Shown in pieces: positions 6,994 through 12,330 of a stretch of 32,270 bases of DNA (position 1 is the first letter of the stretch; each line of letters begins with the position of its first letter). The notes beneath the pieces are model-generated. The model searched no databases. It had not been told where the DNA came from and worked only from the letters and a program-made list of their open reading frames with translations. A program made the translations under genes and the position numbers. Source of the DNA: Candidatus Angelobacter sp. Gp1-AA117 (GTDB lineage: Bacteria; Acidobacteriota; Terriglobia; Terriglobales; Acidobacteriaceae); the NCBI GenBank assembly GCA_003223515.1, contig QHVI01000093.1:1-32270 (forward strand). Reading direction: 5' to 3'.

Positions 6994-8688
6994 TTATTCC
7001 TTTCCTCCTACGCGGCTGGCGGCCAGCATTGCATAACGCGCTATAAAATCTGCCCACGGCCATAAAGAATCCGGCTTTAACAGCCCTTGCGCCCATTCGC
7101 GTGCTTTACCGGGCCTGAGGTTCCGTTGAATCTGGTAATACAACAGCGGTTTGTACCGGAGGACCGTTGCGGTCTCTCTTCCTCTTGATTCTTCCCGTGC
7201 TCTGGCCCAGTAGTGATGGAGCCGCAGCAATTGGTGTAAAAAGCTGCCTGGTATTTCTTTCCGTTCAATCCACGTAGTCACATCTTTGGCCATAGGCAGC
7301 AGCTTTTCGAAAGTTTCCCAATCTATAGTCACTCCCAGCGCACGAATCTGATCGCTCCCCGATTGCCGGCCATAGCCTGATCGTCTCTTGGCGCTCTCTA
7401 ATTCCTGTAATGCAAGAGTAGCCTGGGTCAGTACATGTTCTTTCGGCTTGGCCAGTGATAGCCCGGCGGAGAAAGTAAGCTCATTCCCGGCCACAGAGCG
7501 CAATTGCTGGCGAAGTCTCAGCGCGAAATGCAGCAGTTCATTCCAGGGGCCAACGACAAAGAGATCGTCACCGCCGCCATAGACTGAGTAGATATTCGTG
7601 TCCCTGGCCAGAAGCTGGTTGGCGGTATCTGCGAAAAAGCTGTTCAGCAGGCGGCTCAGGGCCCACATTCGTTGCGGGTCGCCCTGCAATTCCTCAAAAT
7701 GCTTTCCTGCCCGGTCGCCATCAATGCGCAAATAACCGAGCCATTTCCGGTCGCCTGAAGAGGCATCGGCGATCTCCTGGAAATCCAGCGGTTTTGCTCC
7801 ATCGCGGGGAAAGTGGCGCAGCACGCTCCAGTGGTTTGCATTATTTCCATTTGCCTCAAACGCCAGCCAGTCACCTTGAGCACTGGTCTGTCGCGGTGAC
7901 AGCTCCATGTTTGTTCCGAGCACTGACAGATCTGCTTTTGCGTGAGGTGAAATCAGGGCATACTTGCTGTTCAGCAGTTTTCTGCCGGTGTCCTCATCCT
8001 GGGTACACCCATCACAAATTTCCTCATCGTCGTCGTTGGTGGTAAGTTGGCGTGTCATCGCGCAGGCGTCGCATTTGCCGTCACCGAAATCTGCGGCTGC
8101 AAAGAATGCATTCTCGGACCAGCTTCCATTGGAGATCAGCACATTGGCCAGCGGCTGTGTGCGGCTTGCTCTGATGGCTTCCTTGAGGGCTGAATGCGGC
8201 ACGCGGCCCTGATCAAACGGAGCAGCCGCGAGGTGAAACAGCAATTCGCCGCCAAAAGTTTCCCACGTCCACCTGTTCAGGTCGGTACGCATTTTGGCCA
8301 GTGTGGCTTCCCAGCCGTCCAAAGCATTCACAGCCATCAGGAACTTTCCCCCGGCGGAGTAAAGTACCTTCGGCCGGCCTTGCGCCAGTGATTGGTGGCA
8401 CCAGCGCATAATCATTTCAGAATAGGCGCTTACCCGGAATGAGCGGCTGCGCAGTCTACGAGCAGCACCCCCAGCTCCAGGCACCGGCCGGAAGACAAAT
8501 GTTTGAATGCCGGAAAAATCTCCCATCACGGCAATGCCGGAGTCAGGCCATCCCGGATAGTCTGGCGGAAGACTGGCCTTGTGCTTCGCAGAGGCCTTCC
8601 ACATACTCCGGTAGACGACGAATTCCGAATTCATTTCGCTGACCTGGATGACAGACAGAGATTCGGACGGACGCCTTTGCTCGCCCAT
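6994..8688 (-). CDS. cas10: Cas10 (Csm1-type), HD domain absent, cyclase motif intact
   Basis: The 564-residue large subunit of the type III complex, predicted to make cyclic oligoadenylates when target RNA is bound. The first palm begins almost at once, with VMGDFSGIQTFVF (about 54-66). A zinc finger with two CxxC pairs (C206/C209, C225/C228) follows. Palm 2 has RIDGDRAGKHF (about 321-331) and the catalytic YGGGDDLFVVG (370-380, GGDD 372-375). Csm1 proteins are usually about 750-850 residues because an N-terminal HD DNase precedes palm 1; only about 55 residues are present here and they contain no HD motif. ATG 8688 was chosen because GGAAGG lies at good spacing; an upstream TTG (8703) is possible. 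First gene of a five-gene operon. Signalling rather than DNA cutting is inferred. Confidence 0.92.
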   Translation of the reverse strand: MGEQRRPSESLSVIQVSEMNSEFVVYRSMWKASAKHKASLPPDYPGWPDSGIAVMGDFSGIQTFVFRPVPGAGGAARRLRSRSFRVSAYSEMIMRWCHQSLAQGRPKVLYSAGGKFLMAVNALDGWEATLAKMRTDLNRWTWETFGGELLFHLAAAPFDQGRVPHSALKEAIRASRTQPLANVLISNGSWSENAFFAAADFGDGKCDACAMTRQLTTNDDDEEICDGCTQDEDTGRKLLNSKYALISPHAKADLSVLGTNMELSPRQTSAQGDWLAFEANGNNANHWSVLRHFPRDGAKPLDFQEIADASSGDRKWLGYLRIDGDRAGKHFEELQGDPQRMWALSRLLNSFFADTANQLLARDTNIYSVYGGGDDLFVVGPWNELLHFALRLRQQLRSVAGNELTFSAGLSLAKPKEHVLTQATLALQELESAKRRSGYGRQSGSDQIRALGVTIDWETFEKLLPMAKDVTTWIERKEIPGSFLHQLLRLHHYWARAREESRGRETATVLRYKPLLYYQIQRNLRPGKAREWAQGLLKPDSLWPWADFIARYAMLAASRVGGKE

Positions 8689-8793
8689 GCCGTAACCTTC
8701 CAAAGATGTATCTGTAGAATGCCTGAAGTAGCTAACAATACACGCATCAAATCACACACTCAGGCTAGGGGGTGTCAGTTGAAAGTTGATAAA

Positions 8794-8823
8794 AATATAC
8801 GAAAATATTGCCCCATAGCGCAA
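8794..8823 (-). promoter_or_regulatory. Possible promoter of the cas10 operon
   Basis: Read on the minus strand, TTGCGC (8823-8818) and TATATT (8799-8794) are separated by 18 bp, about 105 bp upstream of the cas10 start. The region is AT-rich and non-coding. The -35 is weak, so the call is tentative; transcription could also enter from the reverse mini-array at 8879-8972. Confidence 0.35.
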
Positions 8824-8878
8824 TAGCATTCAATTTTTACTTTTACAAACACACTGCCCCGATCGCGCCACCTGGAAA

Positions 8879-8972
8879 CGGTTCCCCTCCTCTTCGGGGT
8901 TCTCTTTAATCAAAGGCGCACTAATATCAGAATCGTTTAGTATTTCAATCCCCTCCTCATCGGGGAGAATCA
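8879..8972 (-). CRISPR. Degenerate reverse-strand CRISPR mini-array
   Basis: Read on the minus strand, 8972-8942 contains CCCCGATGAGGAGGGGATTG followed by AAAT, a near-complete copy of the repeat core and handle. The stretch 8904-8879 reads ACCCCGAAGAGGAGGGG and then loses the handle, like the truncated terminal repeats elsewhere. About 37 bp between them would be a single spacer. Orientation is opposite to arrays 1 and 2 and points into cas10. No clear leader module precedes it. It is probably a decayed array, though one crRNA could still be made. Confidence 0.65.
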
Positions 8973-9013
8973 ACTGGTAATCTCAATTCCTCTGTCTATG
9001 GTCACTGCATCGC

Positions 9014-9040
9014 TTGACATGAGGAAAAAATGAGTATAAA
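9014..9040 (+). promoter_or_regulatory. Sigma70-type promoter candidate
   Basis: A perfect TTGACA (9014-9019) is followed after 15 bp by TATAAA (9035-9040). The spacing is two bases short of ideal. It would drive rightward transcription into the small ORF at 9086 and the ribbon-helix-helix gene at 9328, away from the cas operon. Confidence 0.45.
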
Positions 9041-9085
9041 TTGATTTTAAGTTTCAAGCAATCGGTTTTGCAGTTGGAGCCGTTA

Positions 9086-9241
9086 ATGAAGTCTTCGCTG
9101 CGTAAGACGCACGAAACCGATGATGAGGTAAGCGTTGATGGAGGCGCTGTTGAATCCTTAACGGCTTTGCCCATTCTGAAACGTGACACCAGTGTATCCG
9201 TGCCTGAACGGGCCGTAACGACGCCCCAGGCCGCAGATTAA
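9086..9241 (+). CDS. Possible small acidic protein, 51 residues
   Basis: ATG 9086 follows GGAG at good spacing and lies about 45 bp after the promoter candidate at 9014-9040. The peptide (MKSSLRKTHETDDEVS..., ending in TTPQAAD) has no recognisable domain, signal or membrane segment. It ends about 86 bp before the RHH gene, and the two could be co-transcribed. It may equally be non-coding leader sequence. Support comes only from the ribosome site, promoter and open frame. Confidence 0.3.
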   Translation: MKSSLRKTHETDDEVSVDGGAVESLTALPILKRDTSVSVPERAVTTPQAAD

Positions 9242-9327
9242 GGCCCACTACTACCAGAATCGCCATTACTAGTATTTCTGAAAGGCCAGGGACACAATCG
9301 TGTCTTATCTTGTTATTCAGGAATACT

Positions 9328-9588
9328 ATGGCAAATACCGACAAAATCAGAGTTCAATTCGACTTCAGTCCCGAAGCATATCAAGAGCTAAATGACATTC
9401 AGAGCGATGCAGACGCCAGCACAAAGGCGGAAGCTGTCCGTTATGGCTTGCGCACGCTGCAATGGTTGCTGTCCGAGATCAAAGCTGGGCGAAAGATATT
9501 GGTGGAGGACGATGGAGCTGTGCAGGAAGTGGTCTTCCCCTTTCTCGCAAGGAACGGACGGAGCAAAACGAAAGATAGACAAACCTAA
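9328..9588 (+). CDS. Ribbon-helix-helix DNA-binding protein
   Basis: An 86-residue protein with the layout of a CopG/Arc-type ribbon-helix-helix fold: a short strand KIRVQFDFS (6-14), helix EAYQELNDIQSDADA (16-30), turn, and helix STKAEAVRYGLRTLQWLLSE (31-50). The tail carries KILVEDDGAVQEVVFPF (57-72), a pattern often seen in small RHH regulators that refer to their own helix-turn-tail. ATG 9328 is preferred over the upstream in-frame start at 9310 because the fold begins immediately after it. The gene converges on a two-TM protein gene and overlaps its stop by 4 bp. It could autoregulate the neighbouring genes or act as an antitoxin; no target is visible. Confidence 0.6.
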   Translation: MANTDKIRVQFDFSPEAYQELNDIQSDADASTKAEAVRYGLRTLQWLLSEIKAGRKILVEDDGAVQEVVFPFLARNGRSKTKDRQT

Positions 9589-9968
9589 GTTTTTTTCTTT
9601 ACCGGGGTCTTTGGATTTGGTTCTCGATGTGAAAATAAGTACCGGGAACTCACATACAAGAGTCCAGCCACCTCCGCTGTCGTCATGCCCGCCAGTTCAC
9701 CCAGCGCCCAGTCGGATAGGCCTCCTCTTTGCCTGGCAGTAAAACAAAACAGGCCGATTGTAGCGAGGTTGGTTAAAAAGAAAAGACTTAAAAGAATCCT
9801 CTGCGTCCACTTGCGTAGTGATCGGTCTAGTTCGCGATCCAGCCAAATTAACTCATCCAACCTCCTTAAGGCTACTACCTCGCCGCCTGGCTCCACTGGT
9901 CGTACTTCGCCGCCTTCTACGGCTTCAATCTGTGGTGCTTTTCCACTGCCCTGTTGACTGGTCATCAT
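9585..9968 (-). CDS. Small two-transmembrane protein of unknown function
   Basis: A 127-residue protein. Residues 1-35 are polar and flexible. A charged helix LDELIWLDRELDRSLRKWTQ (38-57) follows, then a hydrophobic segment about 58-78 (ILLSLFFLTNLATIGLFCF), then a second about 86-112 reaching the basic C-terminus (KTPVKKKT). It is therefore predicted to sit in the inner membrane with a cytoplasmic coiled N-terminal helix. It is convergent with the RHH gene and lies between the cas operon and the main CRISPR array. Small two-TM proteins serve as pore effectors in several cyclic-nucleotide defence systems, including those with mCpol, so a defence role is possible, but no sensor domain is seen. 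Function not recognised. Confidence 0.55.
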   Translation of the reverse strand: MMTSQQGSGKAPQIEAVEGGEVRPVEPGGEVVALRRLDELIWLDRELDRSLRKWTQRILLSLFFLTNLATIGLFCFTARQRGGLSDWALGELAGMTTAEVAGLLYVSSRYLFSHREPNPKTPVKKKT

Positions 9969-10017
9969 CTCATCCAGATACTACGAAAGGCCCAATGTTA
10001 TCATGACGATTCCAGTC

Positions 10018-10048
10018 CTTCCGAACTACTTCCGCGATGAGAAGGGGA
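10018..10048 (+). repeat. Solitary truncated CRISPR repeat
   Basis: CGAACTACTTCCGCGATGAG (from 10022) continuing to AAGGGGA matches the array-2 repeat except for a few changes, and stops where the terminal repeats stop, before the handle. It is followed by ACGAGCAGACTTGGTAATTG, the start of a leader-like module. It looks like the terminal repeat of an array that has collapsed upstream of array 2. Confidence 0.75.
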
Positions 10049-10053
10049 CGAGC

Positions 10054-10155
10054 AGACTTGGTAATTGCCAAAATTGGTAATTGAGTAATTGAAGACCGGA
10101 TATATTGGCGGCACGGTGTTGGGTTTGACTAATTGCTAATTGCTAAGTGCTTCTT
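10054..10155 (+). repeat. CRISPR leader-like module C (leader of array 2)
   Basis: Contains GGTAATTGCCAAAATTGG (10060-10077), GTAATTGAAGACCGGATAT (10086-10104) and an ending CTAATTGCTAAGTGC just before the first repeat of array 2. Comparison with copies at 10968, 11998, 12111 and 12221 shows the same order of blocks. Its place directly 5' of array 2 and the repeat orientation identify it as the leader. Confidence 0.75.
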
Positions 10156-10962
10156 TCCAGAAACACTTCCCCGATGAGAAGGGGATTGAAACGTCACTGC
10201 ATCCTTCTCTATGGTCCGTCCCACAGCTTCTCGGTTCGAATTACTTCCCCGATGAGAAGGGGATTGAAACGCAGCTCCACCGGCTGCAATGCACTGTCAC
10301 AACCGCACCCGTTCGAATTACTTCCCCGATGAGAAGGGGATTGAAACTTTGGATGAGCTGACAGTGTCCAATCTGGTTTGCACCAGTGTTCGAATTACTT
10401 CCCCGATGAGAAGGGGATTGAAACCTTGGCGGCCTTCTCGTAACGGACAGCATTTGCACCTGCCGGTTCGAATTACTTCCCCGATGAGAAGGGGATTGAA
10501 ACTTTCAGGCTGTTTAGGGAACAATCGTCCTGGAAAGCCCAGGTTCGAATTACTTCCCCGATGAGAAGGGGATTGAAACGTGAGGATGGTGGGTTAGAAG
10601 GAAATCTCCCTCTGCCGTAGTGTTCGAATTACTTCCCCGATGAGAAGGGGATTGAAACACCGCCTCCTTTCCCATTTGCATCTGGACGATTCCATATCCG
10701 TTCGAATTACTTCCCCGATGAGAAGGGGATTGAAACGTCAGGGCTGTTTTCAACCCCGTCACTATAAACGTAAGTTCGAATTACTTCCCCGATGAGAAGG
10801 GGATTGAAACGAGCCGCTGGTCCGGGATCAGTCTTGAAAGCATGATGCCCGCCGTTCGAATTACTTCCCCGATGAGAAGGGGATTGAAACTATGTGCTGC
10901 CGGAGGCGGTGTCTGCTGTCGAGGTTGGTTGTGTTCGAATTACTTCCCCGATGAGAAGGGGA
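10156..10962 (+). CRISPR. CRISPR array 2 (11 repeats, 10 spacers)
   Basis: The 37-nt repeats start GTTCGAATTACTTCC and end in the core CCCCGATGAGAAGGGG plus ATTGAAAC. They begin at 10156, 10234, 10311, 10388, 10466, 10543, 10622, 10700, 10774, 10854 and 10933. Spacers are 37-43 nt (41, 40, 40, 41, 40, 42, 41, 37, 43, 42). The first repeat is altered at its 5' end (TCCAGAAACAC), like the first repeat of array 1. Repeats 2-10 are identical. The last repeat (10933-10962) stops after GGGGA and lacks the handle, marking the leader-distal end. The identical inner repeats and range of spacers suggest an array that was recently active in acquisition. No cas1 or cas2 lies in the window. Confidence 0.97.
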
Positions 10963-10967
10963 CGAAG

Positions 10968-11080
10968 GAAGAATTGGTAATTGCCAAAATTGGTAATTGG
11001 GTAATTTGAAGACCGGATGTACTCGCGAGATTTTGCTTTTGACTTTGGCTAATTACTAAGTCGCTAATGGCTGCTTTTCA
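10968..11080 (+). repeat. Leader-like module D, downstream of array 2
   Basis: Immediately after the truncated last repeat of array 2 comes a full copy of the leader module: GGTAATTGCCAAAATTGG (10976-10993), GTAATTTGAAGACCGGATGT (11001-11020) and TTTGGCTAATTACTAAG ending near 11061. No repeat follows it; the next bases are AT-rich (two copies of AATTATGGCAATT at 11081-11110). It is therefore a leader without an array. Confidence 0.75.
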
Positions 11081-11148
11081 ATTATGGCAATTACAAATTA
11101 TGGCAATTGTGCTGGGGCTGTTTTAATTGCGGCTCTGCTGCGTTCTGC

Positions 11149-11211
11149 TAATGCACCCCTCATTCTATCGGAATGCCTCGATTCCTATTTCCATGCGGTC
11201 AGAGCACTAGG
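11149..11211 (+). repeat. Second copy of the left-end hairpin element's right half
   Basis: This stretch matches 325-385 over about 61 bases with a few changes (shared blocks include CCTCGATTCCTATTTCCATG and GCGGTCAGAGCACTAGG). Only the right half of the inverted-repeat element at 200-385 is present. The two copies flank the whole CRISPR-Cas region on the left and within its right part. Confidence 0.7.
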
Positions 11212-11254
11212 TGCCGGCTGCTGAATTTGGCCCCCAATTCTCCCCATCCGCCTC

Positions 11255-11610
11255 TTGACGTTTTCGCGCTATAGTAATAGTATTAAAGCGTCACCCAGGT
11301 GGCGTGCTGTATCTGCTCTTTGAAAACTGAATATCGATTGGACTTCCCTGCCAGACCGGCAGTCGTGTGCCTTGGTGGAGTGGGATTGTCACACCGTCAT
11401 GCGGCTCACAGACATTCTGTGGCCGCTGACGGTGTTGGCCTGATTTCACCTGCAATCCTGATCTTGGTGCAGGGTTGTGGAAGTGTCTCCCAATTTCGGT
11501 CGTCAGAAAGGCTGTTCCGCTTCTGTACCGGAACAGGAAACGGCAACCGGAACGCCGGATCTAATTGCAGCCAAAAGAGTTAACACCGTTTGTTCCGTGT
11601 TCCGCTTCTT
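11255..11610 (+). ncRNA. Candidate structured non-coding RNA with promoter and boxA-like site
   Basis: TTGACG (11255-11260), 17 bp, TAGTAT (11278-11283) form a promoter. About 30 bases downstream is TGCTCTTTGAAAACTGAATA (11314-11333), which matches the boxA antitermination signal of rRNA operons and of some CRISPR leaders. Then come several hairpins: CTGCC/GGCAG (11348-11362), a long stem with arms 11392-11412 and 11416-11435 (CACCGTCA pairing with TGACGGTG, inner CACAGA with TCTGTG), CCTGCA/TGCAGG (11449-11473), and GTTCCG/CGGAAC near 11513-11535. A T-run lies at about 11604-11609. The longest frame here has no protein features. It could be a defence-linked RNA, an array remnant or chance structure. 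Confidence 0.4.
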
Positions 11611-11754
11611 TTTGCCTGATCGATTCTGACGGTCATAAACGGCAACGCCATTCCGTAGCAGATTTCGCACAAACGCAATGACTGCTAGAGACGGCCATTA
11701 CAGCAATGGTGCTCATTGGGCGATGCCGGTGCTCGACTCGGGTTTAACTAGAAG

Positions 11755-11873
11755 CCATCTCATAAATGCGCTTTAGCGCAATCGGTGGAAGAGCGGGCCT
11801 TCAGGCCCGCGTTACAGGCTCACGGAGAAAGGCTTTAGCCCCGGTGGCAATGCCCGGAGCATTTATGAGATGG
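11755..11873. repeat. Inverted-repeat hairpin element
   Basis: CCATCTCATAAATGC (11755-11769) is the reverse complement of GCATTTATGAGATGG (11859-11873). Inside are palindromes such as GCGGGCCTTCAGGCCCGC and the GGCTTTAGCCCC motif, also seen at about 1990-2005. There is no coding signal. This is a second family of small dispersed repeat in the window. The flanking bases 11611-11754 and 11874-11979 show nothing else recognisable. Confidence 0.7.
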
Positions 11874-11979
11874 GTTGTAGTAGCTAGCAGCCAGAAGCTA
11901 GTAGCTGAATTTCATGCCCTCTTATGCCCTGCATATTTCCACTCCATTTGGACTACAGCTTTACCGGAATCGCTCTAAA

Positions 11980-11992
11980 GATGAGAAGGGGA
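11980..11992 (+). repeat. CRISPR repeat remnant
   Basis: GATGAGAAGGGGA is the 3' core of the repeat, cut at the same base as the terminal repeats and followed by CGAAAGAA and a leader-like module, just as after array 2. Only 13 bases remain, but the shared downstream context makes it a genuine remnant rather than chance. Confidence 0.65.
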
Positions 11993-11997
11993 CGAAA

Positions 11998-12330
11998 GAA
12001 AATTTGGTAATTGCCAAATTTCTAATTGAGTTAATTTGAAACCCGGAGATACTCGCGAGATTCTGCATTTGGTTTGGCTAATTACTAAGTGCTAATTGCC
12101 AGGAGCTGATTTTTTGGTAATTGCCAAAATGGGTAACTGGGTAATTTGAAGACCGAATATATTCGCGGGATTCTGCCTTTGGTTTGGCTAATTACTAAGT
12201 GCTAATTGCCAGGAGCTGATTTTTTGGTAATTGCCAAAATTGGTAACTGGGTAATTTGAAGACCGAATATATTCGCGGGATTCTGCTTTTGGTTTGGCTA
12301 ATTACTAAGTACTAAGTACTAAGTACTTCT
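11998..12330 (+). repeat. Three tandem leader-like modules (E1-E3)
   Basis: Three successive copies of the module lie head to tail with an exact 110-bp period in the second and third: GGTTTGGCTAATTACTAAGT begins at 12071, 12181 and 12291. E2 and E3 differ at only a few bases. E1 is more diverged (TTTCTAATTGAGTTAATTTG). No complete repeat lies between them. E3 ends in CTAAGTACTAAGTACTAAGT and runs into the 3' end of nagA, whose last codons overlap it. This marks the right border of the CRISPR region. Confidence 0.85.

Noticed and set aside
10140-10762. Open frames on both strands across array 2
   Set aside because: They arise from the repeat sequence itself, with peptide repeats matching the repeat period; they are not genes.
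10906-10918. 13-base identity between spacer 10 of array 2 and 2010-2022 (self-targeting?)
   Set aside because: The match is short, does not extend on either side, and lies in a hairpin repeat; chance is the simpler explanation.
11314-11333. boxA-like sequence as the start of an rRNA operon
   Set aside because: No 16S or other rRNA sequence follows; the downstream region has only short hairpins.
11299-11583. Open frame of 94 codons in the region right of array 2
   Set aside because: No ribosome site or domain; it lies inside the hairpin-rich candidate ncRNA.
11766-11978. Open frame of 70 codons
   Set aside because: It falls largely within the inverted-repeat element at 11755-11873 and reads through its palindromes.
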